A model generated the notes under the pieces. The model was not told the DNA's origin. It was given only the letters and a program-made list of their open reading frames with translations, and made no database searches. A stretch of DNA of 19,232 bases from Hyphomicrobiales bacterium (lineage in GTDB: Bacteria; Pseudomonadota; Alphaproteobacteria; Rhizobiales; Beijerinckiaceae), in assembly GCA_025363375.1 (NCBI GenBank), contig JANYDZ010000236.1, forward strand, positions 1-19,232, in the 5' to 3' direction. The translations under genes and the position numbers were made by a program. Below are positions 6,544 through 14,322 of this stretch, one piece after another. Each line of letters opens with the position of its first letter. Within the stretch, counting starts at the first letter, position 1.

Positions 6544-8811
6544 ATGCAACCCTCGTCCCATCCCATCGTCAAGGACATCGTGCTGGTCGGCGCTGGCCAC
6601 GCGCATGTTCAGGTGCTGCGCGAGTTCGCCATGGCGCCGCTGCCCGGCGTGCGCCTGACGCTGATCACGCGCGAGGTTCACACCCCCTATTCGGGGATGC
6701 TGCCAGGACTGATCGCGGGCCACTACTCGTTCGATGAAGCCCATATCGACACGGCGCCGCTCGCCCGCTTCGCCAACGCGCGGCTCTGTCAGGACGAGGT
6801 GGTCGGTCTCGATCTCGAAGGGCGCCGCGTGTTGTGCCGGGCCCGCCCGCCGGTCCCCTATGATCTCCTGTCGCTCAACATCGGTTCGACGCCGAACACC
6901 GCCGAGGTCGCGGGCGCGGCCGAACACGCCATTCCCGTCAAACCCATCGACGGGTTTCTGGAAAGGTTCGAGGCTTTGCGCGCGCGGGTGATCGCCGCGC
7001 CGCAGAAGGCGCGTATCGCGGTCGTCGGCTCCGGCGCGGGCGGCGTAGAGCTCATCCTGTCGCTGGAGCGGCGGCTGCGGACCGAACTGGCGCGCGCGGA
7101 GCGGGCTGCCGCTGTTTCCTTCGTGTTGCTGACCGATTCCGACGACATTCTGCGGACCTTTCCCGTCGGATTTCGAGCGCGGTTTTCCCGCCTTCTGGCG
7201 GCGCGCGGCATCGAGGTCATGACCGGCTCGGCGGTGGCGCGCCTGGAACCCGGCGAGCTCGTCCTGGCCAGCGGAGCCCGGGTCAAGGCGGACGAAGTCC
7301 TGTGGACCACGCAAGCCCGCCCGGCGCCCTGGCTGGCGCAAACCGGCCTCGTACTCGATGCAAAAGGCTTTATCCGCACCGACGTTTTTTTGCGCGCGCA
7401 AAACCATGCAAACGTCTACGCGGCCGGCGACACGATCGCCTTTCCCGGCAGGGACCTGCCGCGCTCGGGCGTCTATGCGGTGCGGGCAGGACAGGTGTTG
7501 GCGGAAAATCTGCGCTGCGCCCTGACCGGCGTCGCTCCAAAACAGTTTCGCCCGCAAAAACAGGCCATGTATCTCGTCTCCACCGGCGAGCGCCGCGCCA
7601 TTGGCGCCCGCAACGGGCTGGTCTTCGAGGGCGATTGGGTCTGGCGCTGGAAAAATCGCATCGACGTTAAATTTATGCGCATGTTTGCGGATTTTCCGGA
7701 GATTCCCGAGCCCGCCGCGCCCGGCTCCCCGCTGGCGGACAAGGCGGCGCTGGGGGAGCTTTCCAGCCTTGCCATGCGATGTGGAGGCTGCGGCGCAAAA
7801 GTGGGTTTAAATGCTCTAGGACGGTCGCTGACGGGCATAAATCCTATTGAACACCCCGGGGTGATTGTCGGCTTGAAGGCCGCTGATGACGCCGCTGTGG
7901 TCGATACGGGCGGCCCCCTGCTTTCTGTCCACACCGTCGATTATTTCCGGGCTATGATCGACGATCCCTGGCTGTTTGGAAAGATCGCCGCCAATCACGC
8001 GTTGGGCGATATCTTTGCCATGGGCGCGGAGCCGCGCACGGCCCTGGCCATCGCGACCATGCCCTATGGACTGGAGAGCAAGGTCGAGGCCGATCTGGCC
8101 GCCATGATGGCGGGCGCCAATGACGTCCTGCGTGAAGCCGGCTGCGCGCTCGTCGGCGGCCACACCAGCGAGGGCGCCGAACTGGCGCTGGGTTTTGCCG
8201 TCAATGGCGCGATCGCGCGTGAGCAAATTCTGCGCAAAAGCGGGCTGCGGCCCGGCGACGCGCTGATTCTGACGAAACCGCTTGGCACAGGCGCTTTGCT
8301 GGCGGCGCATATGCGCGGCCGGGCGAAAGCGCGCTGGGTCGTGGCGGCGCTGGCGCTGATGATCCAGTCGAGCGGTCGGGCAGCGCAAATCCTGCGTGAA
8401 AACGGCGCGCGCGCCATGACCGACGTCACCGGCTTCGGCCTTGTCGGCCATCTCGTCGAAATGCTGCGGGCGAGCGGCGTCGACGCGCAGCTGGATCTGG
8501 CGCGCGTGCCCCTGCTTGAGGGCGTAATTGAGACGCTCCAGGCGGGCATTTACTCCTCCCTGCAGCCGCAGAACCTGCGCCTGCGCCGCGCCATCGCCAA
8601 TCACGAGGCGGCCGCCGTCGATCCACGCTTTCCCGCCCTCTTCGATCCGCAGACGGCGGGCGGCCTGCTCGCGGCTTTGCCGGCGGCGCGCGCGGCGGAG
8701 GCTTGCGCGGCGCTGATCGCGGCGGGCTATGCGGGCGCGGTTGTCATCGGGCGCGTAACGGCGCGGTCGGGCGATACGGCGCGCCTGAGCGTAAACTGCG
8801 GCGACGCCTGA
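6544..8811 (+). CDS. selD: Fused NADH-dehydrogenase-like FAD oxidoreductase / selenide, water dikinase (SelD)
   Basis: A 755-residue two-part protein. Residues 1 to about 370 are a pyridine-nucleotide/FAD oxidoreductase of the NDH-2-like group: FAD motif VGAGHAHVQV near 15-24, NAD(P) motif VVGSGAGGVE at 160-169, and second FAD motif AAGD at 293-296. From about 405 it is a complete SelD, which makes selenophosphate from selenide and ATP. RCGGCGAK contains the catalytic Cys416 and Lys419 (equivalent to E. coli Cys17 and Lys20); the ATP/metal motifs ADDAAVVD, TVDYF, ALGDIFAMGA and TDVTGFGLVGHL follow. The catalytic residue is an ordinary Cys codon (TGC), not UGA. The ATG at 6544 is chosen because the FAD motif starts just after it. 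Longer in-frame starts would run into the GST upstream region. Such fusions are known; the oxidoreductase may handle selenium reduction, which is inference. No selA, selB or mnmH gene is in view. Confidence 0.95.
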   Translation: MQPSSHPIVKDIVLVGAGHAHVQVLREFAMAPLPGVRLTLITREVHTPYSGMLPGLIAGHYSFDEAHIDTAPLARFANARLCQDEVVGLDLEGRRVLCRARPPVPYDLLSLNIGSTPNTAEVAGAAEHAIPVKPIDGFLERFEALRARVIAAPQKARIAVVGSGAGGVELILSLERRLRTELARAERAAAVSFVLLTDSDDILRTFPVGFRARFSRLLAARGIEVMTGSAVARLEPGELVLASGARVKADEVLWTTQARPAPWLAQTGLVLDAKGFIRTDVFLRAQNHANVYAAGDTIAFPGRDLPRSGVYAVRAGQVLAENLRCALTGVAPKQFRPQKQAMYLVSTGERRAIGARNGLVFEGDWVWRWKNRIDVKFMRMFADFPEIPEPAAPGSPLADKAALGELSSLAMRCGGCGAKVGLNALGRSLTGINPIEHPGVIVGLKAADDAAVVDTGGPLLSVHTVDYFRAMIDDPWLFGKIAANHALGDIFAMGAEPRTALAIATMPYGLESKVEADLAAMMAGANDVLREAGCALVGGHTSEGAELALGFAVNGAIAREQILRKSGLRPGDALILTKPLGTGALLAAHMRGRAKARWVVAALALMIQSSGRAAQILRENGARAMTDVTGFGLVGHLVEMLRASGVDAQLDLARVPLLEGVIETLQAGIYSSLQPQNLRLRRAIANHEAAAVDPRFPALFDPQTAGGLLAALPAARAAEACAALIAAGYAGAVVIGRVTARSGDTARLSVNCGDA

Positions 8812-8919
8812 TTTCGGGCGGCGGGCGGGACAGTCCACAGGCGAACGCCGCCTTGCGGATTGACCCGGCGCGACCCCGCTGCTTCACATGCCGCGACAAC
8901 CGCCGTTCAGGAGCCCTCC

Positions 8920-9492
8920 ATGAGCACAGCCACTGCCGCCAGCCGCGCGCGGCTTGCCGACATCATTTTCGCCTCGTCCTTCGGTCGCGGTGAAATCACT
9001 CTGGCCTCCGGCCGCAAGAGCGATTTCTATTTCGACATGAAGCCGACCATCTTCAACGCGGAAGGCGCGGCTTTGATCGCGCGGCATTTGCTGCCTGAAA
9101 TCCGCGCCGCCGGCGGCGAATATGCCGGTGGACTGGAACTGGGCGCGGTGCCGCTCGCCTCGCTTGTCGGCCTGCAAAGCATTCTTGAAGGCAAGCCGGT
9201 GAACGGCTTTTTTGTGCGCAAACAGCCCAAGGGCCATGGCGCGCGCAAGCTGATCGAGGGCCTGCCGCGCGGCGCAAGCCTCAGGGGCAAGCGCGTGGTC
9301 ATTCTCGAAGACGTGACAACGACAGGCGATTCCGCCTTCAAGGCGGTCGACGCCTGCGCTGAGGACGGCGCGCAAATCGTTCTGGTGATTTCGCTGGTTG
9401 ATCGTCAGGAGGGCGCGGTCGAGGCCTTCGCCGCGCGCAACCTGCCGTTCAAGGCCTTGTTTGGCGCGGCGGAGTTTCTGGCGCGCAACTAG
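8920..9492 (+). CDS. pyrE: Orotate phosphoribosyltransferase
   Basis: Fifth step of UMP synthesis: orotate plus PRPP gives orotidine 5'-phosphate. The 190 residues match the family length. The PRPP-binding signature VVILEDVTTTGDSA lies at about 126-139, the catalytic-loop region RKQPKGHGARK at about 100-110, and the orotate-contacting FASSFGRGEITLASGRKSDFY... segment near the N-terminus (17-37). The ATG at 8920 has AGGAG (8909-8913) with a six-base spacer; an upstream TTG in frame has no such site. The gene lies 108 bases after the NDH-SelD fusion on the same strand and may be co-transcribed or have its own promoter. It converges on the SPOR gene with a six-base gap. Confidence 0.96.
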   Translation: MSTATAASRARLADIIFASSFGRGEITLASGRKSDFYFDMKPTIFNAEGAALIARHLLPEIRAAGGEYAGGLELGAVPLASLVGLQSILEGKPVNGFFVRKQPKGHGARKLIEGLPRGASLRGKRVVILEDVTTTGDSAFKAVDACAEDGAQIVLVISLVDRQEGAVEAFAARNLPFKALFGAAEFLARN

Positions 9493-9498
9493 CGCGGC

Positions 9499-10314
9499 TC
9501 AATCGCGCGCGACGAAACAGGCGGCGCGCTGGCTGCGCAATTTGCCGCACAATTCGTTCGCCTGCTCGCGCGATAATTCGGCGACGCGCACGCGGTAGAC
9601 CGTCCGGTCCTTGACGGTGGCGAGCAACACGACCAGTCCGCGCCGGCCAAGATCGTCGGGGAACTGCGATTGCAAGGTTTGCGCGACGTTGCGCGCTTCG
9701 TCTTCGCTTGGCGCGGCCGCGAGCTGGACGGAAAACGCGCCGTTCGCCGCGACAGGCGGCGCGGGCAGGCGCGCCAACGCAGCGGCGGGCGCCTCGGTGC
9801 GGATTGAACCGGTGACGATCGAATCGACGGCGGCGGCCTGAACCGGAGGCTGCGCGGCGACGACGGCGCGGGCCGGGTCCATGCCCGCGTCCTGCGGCGC
9901 TTTCGCGCCGGCCAGTTCCAGCCGCATCCTTGTCGCCTGTTGTTCGGCGGCCCGCGAATCCAGGCTTTCGGACGCTTCTTCGATCGGGCGGATCGCGATC
10001 GTTTTGACTTTGATCGTCTTGAGCGCGGTATGCGCGAACTCGGCCTGCGGATCGTACACGGGGAGCGCGGCGGCGCGGTTGGGCTCCGCTTCGCCGCCGA
10101 TGCGGGCGCGTGTTTCCGCCTGGGCCGATTTAACGCCTTCTATGTGGAGTTTGGACAATGTCGCCGCCGCGGCCGCCTCCTCGTTGCGCGCGCGCTTCGC
10201 GTCGAGAAAATGCGTCGCGAAAAAGGCCATTGCGAGGATCGACAGAAAGGCGGTCGCCACCAGCAGGCGGAACCGCGACGTTGCGGACGAGAAAAACATT
10301 GAATTCGACGACAT
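9499..10314 (-). CDS. Membrane-anchored SPOR-domain protein
   Basis: A 271-residue protein with a short cytoplasmic N-terminus, a single membrane segment at about residues 15-35 (FRLLVATAFLSILAMAFFA), and a long Ala-rich, low-complexity periplasmic linker (about 45-190). A C-terminal SPOR domain follows at about 193-268. That domain begins FSVQLAAAPSEDEARNVAQ and ends YRVRVAELSREQANELC. SPOR domains bind denuded glycan strands in septal peptidoglycan, so a role in cell division or envelope remodelling is likely from the family. The linker is typical of such proteins. The start at 10314 has no clear ribosome binding site; Met6 is an alternative. No division gene adjoins it. Confidence 0.85.
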   Translation of the reverse strand: MSSNSMFFSSATSRFRLLVATAFLSILAMAFFATHFLDAKRARNEEAAAAATLSKLHIEGVKSAQAETRARIGGEAEPNRAAALPVYDPQAEFAHTALKTIKVKTIAIRPIEEASESLDSRAAEQQATRMRLELAGAKAPQDAGMDPARAVVAAQPPVQAAAVDSIVTGSIRTEAPAAALARLPAPPVAANGAFSVQLAAAPSEDEARNVAQTLQSQFPDDLGRRGLVVLLATVKDRTVYRVRVAELSREQANELCGKLRSQRAACFVARD

Positions 10315-10510
10315 AACCGATCACCAGTCGCAAGGAGACACTCATGGCAGCGCCGTTGCGGCGTGACCGCGCGCGACGCTGTTGCGTTCAATCCGCCGGA
10401 CGCAGGCAGGGTTGCGCTCGCCGTACGCGCCTTCATGGAGTGAACGCGGACACGGCTTGACTGATTGAACGCCGTCAGCCTGCGCTTGCATGGTAAATTA
10501 TGCGTAAAGC

Positions 10511-11239
10511 TCAACGCGTTGCGCGCGCGCCGCTCGCCAAAAGCCGTCCGTAGCCCGGCGCGCTTCCGTCGTGGCCGACAAGCTGAGCGGCCGCCCACAG
10601 GGCCGCGGGCATGGACGAGACCACCGGCAGGCCCGTCGCGGCTTCCAGCGGAACCGTCACCCCGAGCGTGCGCAATCCGCCGCAGGAGACGAGCAGGGCG
10701 TCGGCGCCCGGCGCCTGCGCCGCAGCTTGTTTGCCCAGATCGATCAATTCGTCGTCGCCGACCTTCCAGGCGATGCCCGAGGTCGAGATCGACAGGCCCC
10801 GCAGCGAGCAGACTTCAAATCCCGCGTGTTGCAAAAAGCGGCGCAGGCGCTCGTTGATGTCGTCGATATAGGCGGTGGCCACCGCGAGCCTTGCGCCGCC
10901 CACCGCGCGCAGCCCTTCGAGAATCGCCGTGCTCATGGAAGCGCACGGCAGTCCCGTCGCATCGCGGATGGATTGCACGAGCTCGTCGTTGAACGCGGCG
11001 CCGCGATAGAAACTGAGCGATGTCCCGATCAGCGTGATCGCGTCGATATCCCGCGCCGCCAGATCGCGCGCCGCTTCGCCGACGCCGTCGACGACCTTGT
11101 CGAAGCCTTCCTGCGTCATGGTTTGCAGGCCGAGGCTTTTGGCGACGAAGTCGATGTCGGGATACATCTGCGCGCATTCGTCGGGAACCTTGTCGCCGGC
11201 GACGGGAACAATCAGGCCGATCCGTTTTCTCGCGCGCAT
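10511..11239 (-). CDS. Arylmalonate decarboxylase-like protein (Asp/Glu racemase superfamily)
   Basis: A 242-residue cytoplasmic enzyme of the Asp/Glu racemase fold, closely resembling arylmalonate decarboxylase (AMDase), which removes CO2 from 2-aryl-2-methylmalonates without a cofactor. IGTSLSFYRGAAFN (71-84) keeps Gly72 where racemases and maleate isomerases have their first Cys. VSCGGLRT supplies the single catalytic Cys186 (AMDase Gly74 and Cys188). The dioxyanion-pocket residues Thr73, Ser74, Tyr124, Gly187 and Pro12 are also in place, within TAYIDD, SCGG and IVPVAG. AMDase Leu77 is likewise Leu75 here. The start at 11239 has AGGAA upstream. It is the second gene of an operon, 10 bases after the carbinolamine dehydratase stop. 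The natural substrate of AMDases is not known; a malonate-type acid is inferred. Maleate isomerase is less likely because the first Cys is missing. Confidence 0.85.
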   Translation of the reverse strand: MRARKRIGLIVPVAGDKVPDECAQMYPDIDFVAKSLGLQTMTQEGFDKVVDGVGEAARDLAARDIDAITLIGTSLSFYRGAAFNDELVQSIRDATGLPCASMSTAILEGLRAVGGARLAVATAYIDDINERLRRFLQHAGFEVCSLRGLSISTSGIAWKVGDDELIDLGKQAAAQAPGADALLVSCGGLRTLGVTVPLEAATGLPVVSSMPAALWAAAQLVGHDGSAPGYGRLLASGARATR

Positions 11240-11249
11240 GTTCGCGTTC

Positions 11250-11633
11250 CTATTCGTCGTATTTGATGTAGGCGAAACGCGCGTCGCTCTCCGGCGGGCC
11301 TTCCAGCGCGCCGCCCTCGCGCCCGGGGCGCCAGAGCACGATATCCTCGATCTTGCGCGCCAGCGCAAAGTCCCGGTCCGTGACGCCGCCCGCCTCGTGC
11401 GTTTGCAGCCGCACTTCCACGGATGGATAAGACACCGACAAGTCGGGATGATGCCAGGCGGCCTCGGCGAGATGACCGATGGCGTTCACCGCCATCAGCG
11501 TGCCCTTCCAGCCGTGGGTTTTGTAGACGCGCTTGATGAAGCCGTGTTCATATCGCCAGCGCGGCAATTCCGCGGCGAGTTTCGCCGCGATTTCATCGGG
11601 CGCGTAAACGCGCGGCTTTGCGGGATTGTTCAC
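11250..11633 (-). CDS. Pterin-4a-carbinolamine dehydratase family protein
   Basis: The family dehydrates 4a-hydroxytetrahydrobiopterin, recycling the cofactor of aromatic amino acid hydroxylases. The 127 residues carry the full family signature: Glu57, His61-His62-Pro63 (EAAWHHPD), Tyr69, His79 (THEAGG) and an Asp in TDRDFALARKIE. The last 27 residues or so (ending DARFAYIKYDE) extend past the usual family end and are unusual. The GTG at 11633 is preferred because GAGGAG lies eight bases upstream. An in-frame ATG at 11651 would give 133 residues, but its AAGGAG is only two bases away. It leads a two-gene operon with the AMDase-like gene and diverges from the acyl-CoA dehydrogenase. No aromatic hydroxylase is in view, so the actual pterin substrate is uncertain. 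Confidence 0.88.
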   Translation of the reverse strand: MNNPAKPRVYAPDEIAAKLAAELPRWRYEHGFIKRVYKTHGWKGTLMAVNAIGHLAEAAWHHPDLSVSYPSVEVRLQTHEAGGVTDRDFALARKIEDIVLWRPGREGGALEGPPESDARFAYIKYDE

Positions 11634-11750
11634 GTCCGGATCTCCTCGCATGTCTCCTTGACCGCGCCCGCGATCCTAGCCGCCCCGCGCGCGGTTGCAA
11701 ATTGCCCGGCGCGCGGCGACATTGCGCGCGATTTGCAATCGGAGCCCCGC

Positions 11751-12950
11751 ATGACCGCCGAACCCCTCGCATCCGACGACGCGCTGGCCCACGTGCCGCT
11801 CGGCCGCGACCATCCCGAAATTCGCGACGCCGTGCGCGCCATCTGCGTGAAATATCCCGGCGCCTACTGGCGCAACCTCGAGGACACCGGCGGCTATGCG
11901 AGCGGGTTCGTCAAGGAACTGACCGACGCCGGCTTTCTCTCGGCGTTGATCCCCGAGGCGTTCGGCGGCTCCGGCCTGCCGCTGCGCGTCGGCGGCGTGA
12001 TACTTGAAGAAATTCACGCCAGCGGCTGCGAAGGCGCCACCTGTCACGCGCAGATGTACATGATGCACATGCTGGTGCGGCACGGCAACGCCGCGCAGAA
12101 ACAGAAATATCTGCCGGGCATCGCGACGGGCGACATCCGCTTTCAATCCTTTGGCGTCAGCGAACCGACGACGGGCTCGAACACGCTGGAGCTGAAAACG
12201 ACCGCCGCGCGCGACGGCGATCATTACATCGTCAACGGCCAGAAAATCTGGACCTCGCGCGCGTTGCATTCCGATCTCATGACCCTGCTCGTGCGCACCA
12301 CGCCGCTCGACAAGGTCAAGCGCCGCACCGACGGCCTGTCGATCCTGCTCGTCAACATCAAGGACAGCGTCGGCAAGGGCATGACCATCCGCCCCATTGA
12401 AATGATGGTCAATCACAACACGACTGAAATCTTCTACGACAATCTGCGCGTGCCGGCCGAGAACCTCGTCGGCGAGGAAGGCAAGGGCTTTCGCTACATC
12501 CTCGACGGCATGAATTCCGAGCGCATTCTGGTTGCCCATGAATCCGTCGGCGACGCGCGCTTTTTCATCGACAAGGCCGTCGCCTACGCCAAAGAGCGCG
12601 TCGTCTTCAAGCGCCCCATCGGCCAGAACCAGGGCATCCAGTTTCCGCTGGCTCGGGCCTATTCGGAGTACCGCGCCGCCGATCTCATGGTGCGCGCCGG
12701 CGCGGCCTTGTTTCAGGCGGGCCGCAATTGCGGCGAGGAGGCGAATCTTGCGCGTCTGCAATCCTCGGAAGCCGCGTGGAACGCGGCGGAAGCCTGCATG
12801 CAGACGCATGGCGGTTTCGGTTTCGCGCGCGAGTACGACGTGGAGCGCAAATGGCGCGCCGCGCGCGTGCAGCGCATCGCGCCGATCTCGACCAATCTCG
12901 TGCTCGCCTATATCGGCCACGGCGTGCTGGGATTGCCCAAATCCTATTAG
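11751..12950 (+). CDS. Acyl-CoA dehydrogenase
   Basis: A flavoenzyme of 399 residues that oxidises an acyl-CoA at the alpha-beta bond and passes electrons to ETF. It has the three-domain ACAD layout: a helical N-domain, a beta domain with the FAD/substrate motif FGVSEPTTGSNT and WTSRALHSD, and a helical C-domain with FKRPIGQNQGIQFPLA and CMQTHGGFGFAREYDVERKWRAAR split across the FAD contacts. The medium-chain base (Glu in YEGT) is not there; the equivalent stretch reads RIAPISTN. Instead Glu257 in MNSERILVA lines up with the base of isovaleryl- and long-chain acyl-CoA dehydrogenases, suggesting a branched or bulky substrate. The ATG at 11751 has CGGAG with a six-base spacer. It diverges from the AMDase/carbinolamine dehydratase operon across about 117 bases, so a shared pathway is possible but unproven. 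Confidence 0.92.
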   Translation: MTAEPLASDDALAHVPLGRDHPEIRDAVRAICVKYPGAYWRNLEDTGGYASGFVKELTDAGFLSALIPEAFGGSGLPLRVGGVILEEIHASGCEGATCHAQMYMMHMLVRHGNAAQKQKYLPGIATGDIRFQSFGVSEPTTGSNTLELKTTAARDGDHYIVNGQKIWTSRALHSDLMTLLVRTTPLDKVKRRTDGLSILLVNIKDSVGKGMTIRPIEMMVNHNTTEIFYDNLRVPAENLVGEEGKGFRYILDGMNSERILVAHESVGDARFFIDKAVAYAKERVVFKRPIGQNQGIQFPLARAYSEYRAADLMVRAGAALFQAGRNCGEEANLARLQSSEAAWNAAEACMQTHGGFGFAREYDVERKWRAARVQRIAPISTNLVLAYIGHGVLGLPKSY

Positions 12951-13117
12951 GCGACGCCGGTAAACAAGCGCTGCGTTTTTCCTGCGACGAATCCAGGCGC
13001 GCGAAAGCCCTCTTTCCCCTCCAGGGGAAGCAACGCCGCCCAAAGCCGCGTGTCTTGTTGTCAGGATCAAGAAAAACGGGCGCTCGCGGTTCACTTGTTT
13101 GTCCGCGTCGCCTTGGG

Positions 13118-13591
13118 TCAAACCTTCTTCCACGGTTTGAGGTCGTTGACGCTCCATTCGCCGCTCTTGTCGCGGCAGCCGACGCCCTGCATCTGGCGCG
13201 CCGCCGCCTTGCCGCCGATTTCCGTCAGGAATGCGCGGCAGATCCTGTCTTCGGACGGGTAGGCTGCGCCGACGGGCGTGAAGGCGCCGCGCGAGCCCGA
13301 GAGCGGATTGTCCCAATTGACCAGCGCCCCATTGCCCTGCGGGTCGAGCGCGACGCCGAGCGCCGCATGGGCGCGGCGCCAGTCATCGGGCTCGAGAATG
13401 GCCGCGAGCGAAGGCGTCGGCCTGTCGATGGAGCCGGTCACGTCGTCGTTCGAGACCATCGAGGGCAGGGGAATCGAGGTGGAGCAACCGCCGGCCGCCA
13501 GCGCGCCAGAAAGGGCGAGGCAGAGGCTGGTTCGACTGGCGCTGGTCCGCGATGGACGAGGCCTGTAATGTGATCTTTGAAATGGATACAT
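13118..13591 (-). CDS. Small lipoprotein, 17-kDa surface antigen / RT0821-Lpp0805-type
   Basis: A 157-residue exported protein. A basic N-terminus is followed by a hydrophobic stretch (LCLALSGALAAGGC, about 23-36) that ends in a lipobox-like AGGC with Cys36 as the acylation site. The lipobox is not ideal, with Gly at -1 and -2. The C-terminal half resembles Rickettsia 17-kDa-antigen-like outer-membrane lipoproteins: ALDPQGNGALVNWDNPLSG, a run to CRAFLTEIGG, and the GVGCRDKSGEW end, with two Cys that may form a disulfide. Its function is unknown in the family; an envelope role is likely. The frame stays open to 13792, but the signal sequence fixes the start at ATG 13591. That start codon overlaps the divergent pdxH start, and neither gene has a clear ribosome site. 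Confidence 0.75.
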   Translation of the reverse strand: MYPFQRSHYRPRPSRTSASRTSLCLALSGALAAGGCSTSIPLPSMVSNDDVTGSIDRPTPSLAAILEPDDWRRAHAALGVALDPQGNGALVNWDNPLSGSRGAFTPVGAAYPSEDRICRAFLTEIGGKAAARQMQGVGCRDKSGEWSVNDLKPWKKV

Positions 13592-14252
13592 GGACGCCAC
13601 GCGGGCCGAAAATGCGGCCCAGACGGAGACGGTTAAGGTGGAAGAGTTAAAGGACGGTAAGGTTGCGCCGGAGATGGAGCCTTTTGGCCGTTTCGAGGCG
13701 CTTCTCGCGCAAGCGGTTAAAAACGAGGTTAACGATCCCACCGCCATGGCGCTCGCCACGGTGGACGCGCAGGGCATGCCTGATATCCGCATGGTCCTGA
13801 TGAAGGAATGGGACCGGCGCGGTTTTGTCTTCTACACCAACCGCAACAGCGCCAAGGGCCGCGAGCTCGACGCCAGCTGGAAAGCCGCCGCCAATTTCCA
13901 CTGGAAGTCGCTGCGCCGCCAGGTGCGCCTGCGCGGGCCTGTCGAAGAGGTGACCACGGCGGAATCCGACGCCTATTACGCCAGCCGCCCGCGCGACAGC
14001 CGCATCGGGGCCTGGGCCAGCCAGCAGAGCGAGGCCATGGAGGACCGGTTTTCCCTGGAGAAGGCGGTTGCCCGCGTGGCGCTGAAATATCCCATCGGGG
14101 AAGTGCCCCGCCCGCCCCACTGGATAGGCTACCGCATCATGCCCCTGCAAATCGAGTTCTGGACCGACAAGCCGTTCCGCCTGCACGAACGGATCGTGTA
14201 CCGGCGGGAGAAGCCGGGCGATGACTGGGGTGTGGAGCGGCTGTATCCCTGA
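13590..14252 (+). CDS. pdxH: Pyridoxamine/pyridoxine 5'-phosphate oxidase
   Basis: FMN-dependent oxidase that makes pyridoxal 5'-phosphate from PNP or PMP, the last step of PLP synthesis and salvage. The 220 residues show all family blocks: RMVLMKEWDRRGFVFYTN (67-84), SAKGREL (87-93), RRQVRLRGPVEE (109-120), SRPRDSRIGAWASQQS (132-147), VPRPPHWIGYR (172-182), IEFW and RLHERIVY (188-204), and the terminal ERLYP. Enzymatic identity is secure. The start is less so: ATG 13590 shares its bases with the start of the divergent lipoprotein gene and has only a weak GGA upstream. Met29 would also leave the core intact. The HD-domain gene follows 70 bases downstream with its own ribosome site. Confidence 0.96.
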   Translation: MDATRAENAAQTETVKVEELKDGKVAPEMEPFGRFEALLAQAVKNEVNDPTAMALATVDAQGMPDIRMVLMKEWDRRGFVFYTNRNSAKGRELDASWKAAANFHWKSLRRQVRLRGPVEEVTTAESDAYYASRPRDSRIGAWASQQSEAMEDRFSLEKAVARVALKYPIGEVPRPPHWIGYRIMPLQIEFWTDKPFRLHERIVYRREKPGDDWGVERLYP

Positions 14253-14322
14253 GCGGTGTCGCCCGGCAAGGTCTGGCGCTTTTTTCCGCCCCGGCTTATC
14301 CTGAACTTCAGGGAGATCCGTT

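Noticed and set aside
7774..7800. Selenocysteine in SelD
   Set aside because: The catalytic position is an ordinary TGC Cys codon, and no in-frame TGA occurs in the gene.
11034..11750. N-terminal extension of the acyl-CoA dehydrogenase frame by 239 codons
   Set aside because: The extension overlaps the AMDase-like and carbinolamine dehydratase genes on the other strand; ATG 11751 has a ribosome site and starts the family fold.
13015..13040. Short hairpin TTCCCC/GGGGAA between the acyl-CoA dehydrogenase and lipoprotein genes as a terminator
   Set aside because: The stem is only six pairs and neither strand has a following T-run.
11676..13316. Open frame of 546 codons on the minus strand across the acyl-CoA dehydrogenase
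   Set aside because: It is antisense to a well-supported enzyme and runs through an intergenic region and into the lipoprotein gene, with no family resemblance.
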